Origin: a virus
Direction: 5' to 3' (one strand)
DNA: 34,360 nt
Virus record (IMG/VR): IMGVR_UViG_3300028735_000019
Span: 1-34,360 of that record
The stretch's first letter is position 1. Each line of letters begins with the position of its first letter. The notes below the pieces were generated by a model. It was not told the origin of the DNA. It made no database searches and saw only the letters and a list, made by a program, of their open reading frames with translations. The translations under genes and the position numbers were made by a program. Below are positions 1-6,766 of the stretch, piece by piece.

Positions 1-199
1 TCATAGAAAAGGCGAACTGCGCTACAGCCTTTTGTGTGTATGGCAGCAGGGCAGAGTAATGTGGATTGCTGGGAAGAGGATCAGTATTATACCAGGCATC
101 CAATGCACTTAAAAGTGCATCGCCCAGGTATTTTCTAAGAAACTTTCGTTGGGCTGCATCCACATACGGCAAAAAATCAGGCACCTCAAATGTGATGTT
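1..199. repeat. Left copy of the contig-end direct repeat
   Basis: This stretch is the same as 34162-34360 except at one base (position 73 is g, 34234 is t). It shows that the sequence is circular, or from a circularly permuted molecule, opened inside a gene. The unit length is 34,161 bp. The mismatch changes Thr (right copy) to Pro (left copy) in the encoded protein. Confidence 0.95.
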
Positions 200-247
200 T
201 ACTTTCAGGCAATCCTGTATTTCTTCTATGGTTTTAAAAAGCGCCAT
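1..247 (-). CDS. Head-tail connector-like protein (DUF6712-like), N-terminal part cut by the window start
   Basis: This is the N-terminal part of a gene whose remainder is at 33509-34360; joined across the ends it encodes 299 aa beginning MALFKTIEEIQDCLKV. The ATG (247-245) shares one base with the TAA stop of the portal gene (TAATG), so translation is probably coupled. The protein resembles the DUF6712 proteins that follow the portal in Bacteroidota prophages and are thought to be head-tail connectors. This assignment is from memory of the family and from position. The function is inferred. Confidence 0.7.
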   Translation of the reverse strand, partial: MALFKTIEEIQDCLKVNITFEVPDFLPYVDAAQRKFLRKYLGDALLSALDAWYNTDPLPSNPHYSALLPYTQKAVAQFAFSM

Positions 248-1632
248 TAGCTGATGATTTTTTGTGAGCCGGTACCCTGGTCAAGAGTGGTAAGCATCAG
301 GTTGGGTATTTCAAACTGAATTTCTTTGGGCCAGCCGTTCAGGTTTTTAATCACATAAAACGGCTTCAGCAACATATCCCGGATCGGTTTCATCAAGGCT
401 TGCTTGATGATAAATAGTTCCCTGGCTTCTGTGCCGTTAATGGTTTTGTTTTTACCGGGGCTCGATCCGTTAAGCGATGGGTGAACGCCCATTGCATACG
501 ATAATATGTTGCTGGCTTCTTCGCTATCTTCAATGTACTCCCCGCCTTTGTAATGGTTTTCAATGACTTTGATTTTCATACTGGCCAGTTCCTTTCCTTC
601 GTGTGAATATCTGGTAAATGAAATCACAGATTTGCCAGTGTTCTTGGTGTTGGAAAGAAACTTGTTGAGATCCTGATATTCTCTCTTGGTACGCTCCTGC
701 TTTTTCACCGGATCGGTAATACCTTCTGCATTAAAGATGCGGTTAAAGTAATCATCTGTGAGTTCTATGTGGTATTTAATGGTAGCCTGGTTGGTCATGA
801 TATACTTTTTGAACTCAGGAATGGCAACAGCAAAATCATACCATCCGGAATCAAACATGCTCCACCAGTAAGGATGAGAATAGTACAACCGGCCTTCCGT
901 GGGAATAGATACCGGTACAATGAACCTGGCTTCCTTCAGATCTTTGAGTTTCCCATCCTCATTGGGTCGTTTTCCGGTGCGCTGCATAGCATCCAGTACC
1001 GTGGCATAATCTTTCAGCACAGGGGTAACAACAATATCTTTCTCAGTAATGGTTTCGCCCCATTTGGCTGAGTAAAAATGATTTTCGATGTAGCCTGTTT
1101 TGGGGTTCATTTCTTCCCAACGGGAAAAAACTCCCTGTTTGGAGTCTATACCAATTACCTTTCTTTTTCCGTCAACATCATTATTCATGATGAGTTCCGG
1201 AAATCCAATGCCAAACAATTGAAGGTTGGTAATCTCTTTGAGCAGGTATGAACGGATGTCGTTCATTTCAAAGAAATCTTCAATCTCCTGCACTTCTACA
1301 GGTTCCAGCTTTTTAAGACCTCTTTCATCGCGTACTATGCGGCCGTATTCAATGCCACTTCCATAGGTTACCAGAATATTGAAAAACAGGTTGGCCGAAA
1401 CGATTTCGCTTCGCTTAACCTTGTCTAATACTTGCTTAGGCAGGTCGTTGTTTTCGCCCCAGGGTACAATTTTTCTGTACTTTGTATTGGGGTTAGGGAT
1501 AGGATCTGCATCCGGCTTTTCAAAAATACGGCTGCTTTGCCCAATGGTAATTGCAGCTTTAACTCCGGAAAGGTAAACACCTTTGTTTGGAGATTCGTAA
1601 ATGCCGTCTCCATGATTGATAATTTCAGACAT
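247..1632 (-). CDS. Phage portal protein
   Basis: The 461-aa product most likely forms the portal ring at the capsid vertex through which DNA is packaged and to which the tail attaches. It resembles portal proteins of Bacteroidota prophages in length and general sequence character: an N-terminal region with a conserved-looking KIVPWGENNDLP, a long mixed alpha/beta middle, and a C-terminal part with HPSLNGSSPGKNKTINGTEARELF. The start was moved to 1632, 23 codons inside the longest frame, because a strong Shine-Dalgarno (GGGGAGGAAG) lies just upstream of this ATG; it is the best ribosome site in the window. The gene overlaps the 81-aa gene upstream by 8 nt, and its stop overlaps the next start, so it sits inside a tightly coupled structural operon. 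It is separated from the large terminase by more than 5 kb, which is not the common order. Confidence 0.8.
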   Translation of the reverse strand: MSEIINHGDGIYESPNKGVYLSGVKAAITIGQSSRIFEKPDADPIPNPNTKYRKIVPWGENNDLPKQVLDKVKRSEIVSANLFFNILVTYGSGIEYGRIVRDERGLKKLEPVEVQEIEDFFEMNDIRSYLLKEITNLQLFGIGFPELIMNNDVDGKRKVIGIDSKQGVFSRWEEMNPKTGYIENHFYSAKWGETITEKDIVVTPVLKDYATVLDAMQRTGKRPNEDGKLKDLKEARFIVPVSIPTEGRLYYSHPYWWSMFDSGWYDFAVAIPEFKKYIMTNQATIKYHIELTDDYFNRIFNAEGITDPVKKQERTKREYQDLNKFLSNTKNTGKSVISFTRYSHEGKELASMKIKVIENHYKGGEYIEDSEEASNILSYAMGVHPSLNGSSPGKNKTINGTEARELFIIKQALMKPIRDMLLKPFYVIKNLNGWPKEIQFEIPNLMLTTLDQGTGSQKIIS

Positions 1633-1870
1633 AAACTTCCTCCCCGTTAAATTCAATAATAGTAATAGTGCGGATGGTTCGGATCTCGTCCGATCCATCA
1701 ATCTTAATGTTGATACAGCGCTTCGGGAAAAATTCAGAAGTAAGCGTAGCGCTTAGGATATGAATTATTTCACCGGTGCTTTTTTTTACAAACTTCAGCG
1801 AAAAAGGTACTGGTTTGCCTTTGGCATCTTTGCGGTTCCATATTACGGGCAGTTTGCTGCGGTGTATCAT
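1625..1870 (-). CDS. Small conserved-type phage protein of unknown function
   Basis: This 81-aa protein (MIHRSKLPVIWNRKDAKGK...) has no motif I recognise. The sequence alternates short hydrophobic and charged stretches (SLKFVKKSTGEIIHIL, CINIKIDGSDEIRTIRTITII), suggesting a small beta-rich domain. It lies between the spanin-like gene and the portal and overlaps the portal start by 8 nt, so it is probably translated together with it. A TGTCCTTT motif of the kind found before several late genes lies 34-41 nt upstream of its ATG. A role near the portal is only an inference from position. Confidence 0.65.
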   Translation of the reverse strand: MIHRSKLPVIWNRKDAKGKPVPFSLKFVKKSTGEIIHILSATLTSEFFPKRCINIKIDGSDEIRTIRTITIIEFNGEEVYV

Positions 1871-1885
1871 GAATGCTAAGATATT

Positions 1886-2413
1886 TTAGCAAAGCGGCAA
1901 CTTAAAGGACAGCAATTTGAGCCACCATTTACGGGTAATATGCATTACAAACCCCAGTAAAACACCCCAGGCAAAATATCCGCTGGTTAAAAAGAAGCGT
2001 TGCCAGCGGCTTATTTTGTTTACTTCAATCGTCCGGGCTTCTTTGTGGGTAAACTTCTCCAGTGTTTTACGAATCACCTCTCTGAGCGTGAACTTCATTA
2101 GAAGTTCATGGCAAACGGCTGTAGCGGTAAGTACACCATCTGTAGCCGTTAAGGTAATGGATGCTCTGCCGGAATTGGCATGAAGCTGAACTGATTTGTG
2201 TACCAGCAAGCTATCACAAAGCAGTTTTAGCTGAATGCGGATGGAGGCAGTATCGGCAGGAATGTGGATGGTTGTATCGCGGTAAACTATACTGTCTTTT
2301 GTTTCTTTTATGTATTCGGTGCTGATGGATGGAGGAAAAAGCCTGTTACACTTTTCTGCGGTGTAACAGGCCGTTAACAAAACCAAACCTATGAACATGA
2401 AAAAATATCGCAT
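1886..2413 (-). CDS. Probable unimolecular spanin (lipoprotein with C-terminal membrane helix)
   Basis: The 175-aa product begins MRYFFMFIGLVLLTAC. Residues 3-15 form a signal peptide ending in a lipobox (L13-T14-A15-C16), so Cys16 would be lipidated and, with Tyr at +2, sorted to the outer membrane. A second hydrophobic segment at about residues 140-158 (FFLTSGYFAWGVLLGFVMHI) is followed by basic residues, as expected for an inner-membrane anchor. An N-terminal lipid anchor plus a C-terminal TM helix joined by a periplasmic domain is the architecture of u-spanins, which fuse the two membranes at the last step of lysis. The neighbours support this: endolysin and holin-like genes lie immediately upstream. 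The start was placed at 2413, directly after the endolysin stop, because the longer frame to 2500 adds no signal peptide and overlaps the endolysin gene. Confidence 0.65.
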   Translation of the reverse strand: MRYFFMFIGLVLLTACYTAEKCNRLFPPSISTEYIKETKDSIVYRDTTIHIPADTASIRIQLKLLCDSLLVHKSVQLHANSGRASITLTATDGVLTATAVCHELLMKFTLREVIRKTLEKFTHKEARTIEVNKISRWQRFFLTSGYFAWGVLLGFVMHITRKWWLKLLSFKLPLC

Positions 2414-2414
2414 A

Positions 2415-2903
2415 CTATTTTTTAATTGATGGCCGTACTTCGGTAACGATGTACTCCCGTTTGTTGTAAAAAGAAATTCCGCGAAGCCAGCCATTAGCAT
2501 CAGCTTTTAGCAGGTTGGTAGCATGAGTACCTTTTGATTCGTGGCTGGTACCCGGATCAAAGAAACGGTAACCGGCAGCCGTTTTGCCTACTATTACCAC
2601 AAAATGCGAGGTGGCTTTATTGGCGTTTCCCACCGAGCTGTTTTGCCGGTTTACCCCTACCATTACAGGATATCCTTTAGCCAGGCAATCATCCAGTAAA
2701 AGCTGAGCATCTAAAAATGTTTTTGCCTTGGTGAGCTGGTTGGTTTTATTCCATACCAGCATATCAATACGATCGGTAGAATTGGTTTCTAAAAATCCGG
2801 CATCATTCATCATTTTTTTGCATGCCAGGGCACAGGCTACATTTTGGCGATCTCTGGTGCCAAAAATTGCATCAAACTGGGTTTGAAACTTTACTCCGTT
2901 CAT
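2415..2903 (-). CDS. Endolysin candidate, papain/C39-like cysteine peptidase
   Basis: The 162-aa protein has the layout of a papain-like or C39-like cysteine peptidase. Near the N-terminus is QNVACALACKK with Gln20 and Cys24 (or Cys28), then a hydrophobic strand GYPVMVGV, then SHFVVIVG with His100, and YRFFDPG with Asp116. A Cys/His/Asp triad in this order fits an enzyme cleaving peptide cross-links in the cell wall. It has no signal peptide, so a holin would be needed for export. The gene lies between a TM/coiled-coil protein and a spanin-like lipoprotein, which makes a lysis role likely. An alternative is a structural or maturation peptidase. Confidence 0.6.
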   Translation of the reverse strand: MNGVKFQTQFDAIFGTRDRQNVACALACKKMMNDAGFLETNSTDRIDMLVWNKTNQLTKAKTFLDAQLLLDDCLAKGYPVMVGVNRQNSSVGNANKATSHFVVIVGKTAAGYRFFDPGTSHESKGTHATNLLKADANGWLRGISFYNKREYIVTEVRPSIKK

Positions 2904-3256
2904 AGGCTATGGCTTTCAAGTTCAGATATTCGGGTTTTAAGGCTTCGGTTTTCCTGCAGCAAATCCGATACTTTATTCTCCAGGGTATGTACTTCTTGCT
3001 TCAGGCTTCGATTTTCGTCAAGTAATTGAGATACTTTGTTTTCCAGTGAGTTTACTTCTGTTCTTAAATTTTTATGCTCAATTTTTAAATCCTCCATCAT
3101 ATTGCGGTAAATCTCCAGGCCTTTTTCTATGTTTTCCAGTTCGTTGCTTTTGGTTTCGGCTTTTTGCTTTCTACGGCCAAAAAGCCAGGTAACAAAACCA
3201 CCGCCCAACGTACCGAGGGTAGTCCATAACCAAGATATATCAAAATGATCATTCAC
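2900..3256 (-). CDS. Single-TM coiled-coil protein, holin-like candidate
   Basis: The 118-aa protein has one N-terminal hydrophobic segment (residues about 7-27, ISWLWTTLGTLGGGFVTWLFG) followed by a basic stretch GRRKQK and a long coiled coil. Within the coiled coil a 21-residue unit is repeated almost exactly (LENKVSQLLDENRSLK and LENKVSDLLQENRSLK), and the 63-nt DNA repeat is visible at about 2940-3065. The start is GTG (3256-3254), sharing one base with the TAG stop of the fibre-like gene; no in-frame ATG lies nearby. Its place directly before an endolysin suggests a holin or another membrane lysis protein. A single TM with a long coiled coil is not a classical holin, so the function is tentative. 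Confidence 0.5.
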   Translation of the reverse strand: MNDHFDISWLWTTLGTLGGGFVTWLFGRRKQKAETKSNELENIEKGLEIYRNMMEDLKIEHKNLRTEVNSLENKVSQLLDENRSLKQEVHTLENKVSDLLQENRSLKTRISELESHSL

Positions 3257-4689
3257 TATTGAAACGGTAATAAATAAAATTCTTTGAAGTAATACTTATT
3301 ACTTTCATTAGTAGGCAAAACAGCAACAAATAATGGGTTTCGCAATAATGTATAAAAACCATTATCATTACTGAATATTAGATTAGAAAAAGGTATTAGC
3401 TTTCCATCATTGGCAAGAATAAAAAGCCTGGAGAATAAATCATTTGAAAAAGAATATGAGCCGTCTATTTCGAAAACAGAGGGGTATTTTGTTTTTAAAA
3501 TTGCATTTGCTCCTGATATATTAACAATTTGCCCAATAAATAATTCTTCAACAACACCACTATTAGGTAAGACATTTTGTTGTATTGTATCAACATTAAA
3601 AAAGCTATATAAAGTATAAATTTCAACGATATCATCATAGCTCGTTGGAATATTATTATAATATAGCCTTATGGCAGTTGTTTCTAAATTGAAGGAAAAA
3701 TAACTAGATAATGAAATATCATTAGTCAGATAGTCTAAAAGCTTTTCAGAAAATTGTTCTAAATCATCAGGCCAATATAAATCAGCTAAAAGCTCTCCCG
3801 TTGTATTTGCATTTAATATATCAGCAAGAGAAATATTTATCTGATTAGGGCCGATGTTAAAAGATAAAATAAATGAATTTGCTGTTTGCAGGTTATTATC
3901 ATTCCCAGTAACAATATTACCAACCGTTATTTTTGGCGTATTAGAAGCAAACGCCAAAGAATTTCCTGCTGTACCAGCATATTCTTGACCAACCTCCCAA
4001 GTAAAAAGATTATTGTCAAAATCAAAAGTAAGAGTACCCTCGTTTAAAGGCCCCCAATAATCATTTAAAACATCAGATATTAATAAAAGAGAAGAATTTA
4101 AATCATCAGATACAGAGAATTCAGTATTGCTAGAAGGATATTCACGAGCAGTAAAAACAACACCATTTAAAGTAAAATACTCCCCATCAGTATCTAAAGG
4201 TGCAGAAAAAGCAAATTGAACTTTTCGTTTTGTTGGTTTTGTAGGCAATATTTTTGATTCAATAAGCCATTCCCCTGATACGCCAGGAGTGTCAGGTTGC
4301 CTATATGACAAATCGACCTTGTTACTGTTATTTAGTATACAAGCTCGACCTATAAGCGTATTATCAAAATTATCAATCAGACTATCACTAGCAGGAAGTA
4401 TAATATAATCATCACTAACGCCCTCTGCAAGAATAATCTCCCACTTATTAGGATCAAATATGCCAGAAGTGTTTTCCTTACATATGTAAAACTTTAAACC
4501 GGCTCCGCTATCGTATAAGCAAAGATCATCTATATAATAAGGTCTATCAGTTTGATAAAGAATGTTATCTTTCTTCTGCCAGATATTCTTTAAAAGAATC
4601 TGAAGTGCATTTCCAGAAATTGCACCTATGTTATTACTGTATACGGTTGCAGTAATATTATCTGAAATGTTTTTCCATTGGCTTGGCAT
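3256..4689 (-). CDS. Probable tail fibre or receptor-binding protein
   Basis: The 477-aa product looks like a modular fibre. Residues 30-90 hold a region typical of phage fibre N-termini or carbohydrate-binding modules (YIDDLCLYDSGAGLKFYICK, then SGIFDPNKWEI). A middle domain contains LNGVVFTAREYPSSNTEFSV, and the C-terminal half is rich in Asn, Ser, Leu and aromatic residues. The coding DNA is visibly richer in A+T than the flanking structural genes, consistent with recent exchange of a host-range determinant. It is followed without a gap by the lysis genes. Its 5' leader holds a perfect 8-bp inverted repeat two bases before the ATG and a TGTCCTTT motif. Receptor binding is inferred from composition, position and modularity. 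Confidence 0.5.
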   Translation of the reverse strand: MPSQWKNISDNITATVYSNNIGAISGNALQILLKNIWQKKDNILYQTDRPYYIDDLCLYDSGAGLKFYICKENTSGIFDPNKWEIILAEGVSDDYIILPASDSLIDNFDNTLIGRACILNNSNKVDLSYRQPDTPGVSGEWLIESKILPTKPTKRKVQFAFSAPLDTDGEYFTLNGVVFTAREYPSSNTEFSVSDDLNSSLLLISDVLNDYWGPLNEGTLTFDFDNNLFTWEVGQEYAGTAGNSLAFASNTPKITVGNIVTGNDNNLQTANSFILSFNIGPNQINISLADILNANTTGELLADLYWPDDLEQFSEKLLDYLTNDISLSSYFSFNLETTAIRLYYNNIPTSYDDIVEIYTLYSFFNVDTIQQNVLPNSGVVEELFIGQIVNISGANAILKTKYPSVFEIDGSYSFSNDLFSRLFILANDGKLIPFSNLIFSNDNGFYTLLRNPLFVAVLPTNESNKYYFKEFYLLPFQ

Positions 4690-4690
4690 G

Positions 4691-4710
4691 GTGCTAAATT
4701 ATTTTAGCAC
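4691..4710. promoter_or_regulatory. Inverted repeat in the leader of the fibre-like gene
   Basis: GTGCTAAA and TTTAGCAC form a perfect 8-bp inverted repeat around TTAT, one base away from the minus-strand ATG at 4689. As DNA it could be an operator in the divergent region with the plus-strand HTH gene. As RNA it would be a short stem just before the start codon. Confidence 0.4.
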
Positions 4711-4716
4711 ACCCGG

Positions 4717-4757
4717 TTTGGAAAGGACAGGCAAAAGCGTTAAATTTACCTAACGAT
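4717..4757 (+). promoter_or_regulatory. Possible promoter and operator of the small HTH gene
   Basis: TTTG (4717-4720) and TAAATTTA (4741-4748, one base off TAnnTTTG) are 20 bp apart, as in Bacteroidota promoters, and lie just before the ATG at 4770. CTAACGAT (4750-4757) overlaps the expected start of transcription. The same octamer forms an inverted repeat at 6409-6430. Confidence 0.35.
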
Positions 4758-4769
4758 AAATAAACAAAA

Positions 4770-4952
4770 ATGACAACAAGAGAGGCATTTAAAAAGCTAA
4801 TTCACATTAGAGGAATACATCATAAACTAGGTATATCATCCGGATTAGTTAGGATATACCGATTTGAAACACCATCCATTGAAAAAATGGAAGAATTACT
4901 TTCAAAAGCAGGATGGACCAAAAAACCAGAAGTATGGACAGAAAAGAATTAG
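4770..4952 (+). CDS. Small helix-turn-helix protein
   Basis: The 60-aa protein (MTTREAFKKLIHIRGIHHKL...) resembles a type of short HTH protein found in Bacteroidota mobile elements, with a KLGISSGLVRIYR segment fitting a turn and recognition helix and the ending KMEELLSKAGWTKKPEVW. It is the only plus-strand gene inside the long minus-strand late unit, has its own promoter-like sequence, and its stop codon overlaps the convergent stop of the 119-aa gene by a few bases. It probably binds DNA. Its target may be the CTAACGAT motif found in its own promoter and upstream of the DUF6943-like gene, which is inference. Confidence 0.6.
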   Translation: MTTREAFKKLIHIRGIHHKLGISSGLVRIYRFETPSIEKMEELLSKAGWTKKPEVWTEKN

Positions 4953-5308
4953 CCTAAAAAACTATCTATATCCTGTTGATCCTCCCAGATTAAATATGAT
5001 TCATACCAGTCTGCCATTCTTCTCATAATTCCAGCAAGTTCATTAGCTTGTTTTTGTGCTTCTTTAGCTAAAAATCGTGCATCCGGAATAGTCCACAAGG
5101 CACCAAAAACTATATATTGATTACCAAATTCAAGAGAAGAGCCTATCGTAAACTGTCTTTTACAATTCATCTGTAACTCTTCATTTTCGATATCAAAGTG
5201 AAAGACTTCTGCCAGTATTAATGGATTTCTATTGTGAAGAATAAATATTCTTCCATCTGACTTATCAGCAATAGGGTTTTCACATAGTAGGAATTTAGCT
5301 GTTTTCAT
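4949..5308 (-). CDS. Hypothetical 119-aa protein in the accessory segment
   Basis: I do not recognise this protein. It is a mixed alpha/beta sequence (MKTAKFLLCENPIADKSDGR..., FHFDIENEELQMNCKRQF), ending in a helical, Trp- and Asp-rich tail (IMRRMADWYESYLIWEDQQD). No signal peptide or TM segment is visible. It lies between the ParB-like gene and the convergent HTH gene, in a cluster of small genes between terminase and fibre that looks like cargo. Confidence 0.6.
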   Translation of the reverse strand: MKTAKFLLCENPIADKSDGRIFILHNRNPLILAEVFHFDIENEELQMNCKRQFTIGSSLEFGNQYIVFGALWTIPDARFLAKEAQKQANELAGIMRRMADWYESYLIWEDQQDIDSFLG

Positions 5309-5339
5309 TATTCTTATTTAAAGTGTTGACATCCATTTT

Positions 5340-5792
5340 TTAATAATCTTCGTATTCGTCAGATTTGGGTTTGCTGTATATAATCCTGTCGTCTGGGTTT
5401 CTTTCCCAACTATTGCTGTGTTTTAGGTTTTTAAATTCCTCAGCAAGCACAGCCCCTTTTCGATAAATAACCACTTCCTCAGCCTCAGCGCCTATTCCTT
5501 CTGCTATATCAGGCATAGGCACTTTTTCAAGCAGTTTGTTAAATATGTTACTTACCAGCTTAAGCTGATGGGTGCCTTTGGCCTTATTATGCCGGATTGT
5601 GCTCATCATTCTTTGTTCAATTGGTTTATTGATCACACTTACTGGAACCTCAGAAACCTTCATTTTCAACAATACAGAGTATCGATGGAATCCGTCCACT
5701 ATCTCATAAACATCCTTCTCTTGGTCGTAAAAAGTAACAATCGGCATGGTTAACCCGTCCTCCTGTATGCTTTTTTTGAGCAAGCGGAACAT
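5340..5792 (-). CDS. ParB/IbrB-like nuclease-fold protein, N-terminally shortened
   Basis: The 150-aa product has the ParB/sulfiredoxin fold signature: LLKKSIQEDGLTMPIVTFYD, then EIVDGFHRYSVL (DGFHR motif, about residues 33-38), then STIRHNKAKGTH (about 65-76), then a helical C-terminal part ending near SWE as in IbrB-type ParB proteins. Family members I recall begin 20-30 residues earlier with a strand and a YNPN-like motif before this helix. Here an in-frame TAG lies four codons upstream of the ATG, and a large palindrome follows immediately. The gene is probably 5'-truncated and may no longer encode a working protein. No IbrA-type (PAPS reductase-like) partner is present. Confidence 0.65.
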   Translation of the reverse strand: MFRLLKKSIQEDGLTMPIVTFYDQEKDVYEIVDGFHRYSVLLKMKVSEVPVSVINKPIEQRMMSTIRHNKAKGTHQLKLVSNIFNKLLEKVPMPDIAEGIGAEAEEVVIYRKGAVLAEEFKNLKHSNSWERNPDDRIIYSKPKSDEYEDY

Positions 5793-5800
5793 TTTCTTTT

Positions 5801-5884
5801 GCTACTTTTCTTTATCAAAGAAAAGTAGCGCAAAAAGCGCAAACCCCCGTAAGCGTTTGCAAACGATTGCTGCTTCGGGGTTTG
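5801..5884. repeat. Cluster of palindromes resembling host REP-like repeats
   Basis: Several palindromes are packed together. GCTACTTTTCTTT pairs with AAAGAAAAGTAGC (13-bp arms, 3-base centre, 5801-5829). GCGC AAAAA GCGC lies at 5828-5840. CAAACCCC (5840-5847) pairs with GGGGTTTG (5877-5884), enclosing the perfect palindrome CGTTTGCAAACG (5854-5865). Palindromes of the first kind are common intergenic repeats in Bacteroidota chromosomes. It stands exactly where the missing 5' part of the ParB-like gene would be. Confidence 0.6.
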
Positions 5885-5971
5885 GGGGTACGTTTTCAAT
5901 TCGCTTTAATTGCCCGTAAAGCCACATCCAAAAGTACCCAACAAAAAAGTAGAAACGGGGTGCAGGGTGGT

Positions 5972-6361
5972 TTAAATTCGTAGTAGCTGACTACAAAACA
6001 TTACCTGCAGCTGTGCGCACACTTTTTTCTGTTCATCAAGGTTTTTAACCAGCCTATCAATACTGACAAGCTTTTCAAAAAGGGGATATTTTTCAGGCGT
6101 AAAGGTTGCCAGGTGGCATTCAATCAGGTTTTCGGTTTCCTTTATCCGAATGAAAGGAACTACCGAACCATGAATAAGGGGTTCAAACCTTCTGCCCTTG
6201 TATAGTGCCAAAACTAAAAAAAACAAGTGAAAATCAGCACAATAAACCGAAAAGCAGTTCGGGATGGGTTTCATTAACGGCTTGCCGGAATGCAGCCCTT
6301 TGCATTGAATGTAAAAAGTGGCATCTTTTTTTCCATTGTATTGACGGAGCGAAAATAACAT
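5972..6361 (-). CDS. DUF6943-like protein of Bacteroidota mobile elements
   Basis: The 129-aa product carries FYIQCKGLHSGKPLMKPIPNCF (about residues 16-37) and later GSVVPFIRI, features I associate with the DUF6943 family found in Bacteroidota phages and conjugative elements. The family has no established function. The C-terminal part is helical and contains KYPLFEKLVSIDRLVKNLDE. The gene stands alone between two intergenic stretches. Its upstream region holds two perfect 8-bp inverted repeats (6384-6410 and 6409-6430), so it probably has its own regulated promoter. Confidence 0.6.
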   Translation of the reverse strand: MLFSLRQYNGKKDATFYIQCKGLHSGKPLMKPIPNCFSVYCADFHLFFLVLALYKGRRFEPLIHGSVVPFIRIKETENLIECHLATFTPEKYPLFEKLVSIDRLVKNLDEQKKVCAQLQVMFCSQLLRI

Positions 6362-6383
6362 TTAACTATTTGATTAATAATTA

Positions 6384-6430
6384 ATTTGATGCATAAAATA
6401 TACATCAAATCGTTAGTTTTTCCTAACGAT
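6384..6430. promoter_or_regulatory. Two adjoining inverted repeats upstream of the DUF6943-like gene
   Basis: ATTTGATG (6384-6391) pairs with CATCAAAT (6403-6410). ATCGTTAG (6409-6416) pairs with CTAACGAT (6423-6430), and both are perfect 8-bp arms. They lie 23-70 bp before the minus-strand ATG in AT-rich DNA, as expected for operators. The rest of 6431-6766 contains no convincing gene. It holds a TAAGGGGC/GCCCCTTA hairpin (6565-6587) without a T-run, and the tandem hairpins annotated next. Confidence 0.45.
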
Positions 6431-6657
6431 TATAGGACAAAAAAGAGTATTTTAACAATTCTATCAGCCTGATATACAGACATTTACAGAGAATTTTTGT
6501 TTTATAAATACCTGTAAATCAGATTTTTATACATAACAATTTCAATGTGTTGATTTTGTGGGGTTAAGGGGCAACAATCGCCCCTTATCTGTCAGAACTG
6601 ACCCCGCACGGTGCTATTGGCGGCTGCGGTGTTTTTGGCAGTTTTTGTGCAATATGC

Positions 6658-6763
6658 TGCAAGGCGAAGTGCCCTCTACACAGCCTCACGCCTGCGAAGC
6701 AGGTGTGTCCGCTTTGTAACAAGCCCCTCTATAGAGCTTTACCCGTGCGAAGCATGGGTGTCC
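6658..6763 (-). repeat. Two diverged tandem units each with a GAA/TTC-loop hairpin
   Basis: Read on the minus strand downstream of the terminase gene, two units of 53 nt start with GGACAC at 6763 and 6710. Each forms a hairpin around a TTC triloop (6741-6759 and 6687-6707) and is followed by a GCTnTrTAGAGGG segment. The stems differ in sequence yet still pair (CATGC/GCACG against CCTGC/GCAGG, with one G-U in each), which points to selection on RNA structure. I do not recognise the family. Confidence 0.5.
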
Positions 6764-6766
6764 TAT

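Noticed and set aside
1-199. Virion long terminal repeat
   Set aside because: The repeat lies inside a gene and is explained by an assembly overlap of a circular genome. No packaging or terminal feature marks its ends.
3256-4689. Diversity-generating retroelement target in the fibre-like gene
   Set aside because: No reverse transcriptase gene and no template repeat with adenine-specific differences were seen in the window.
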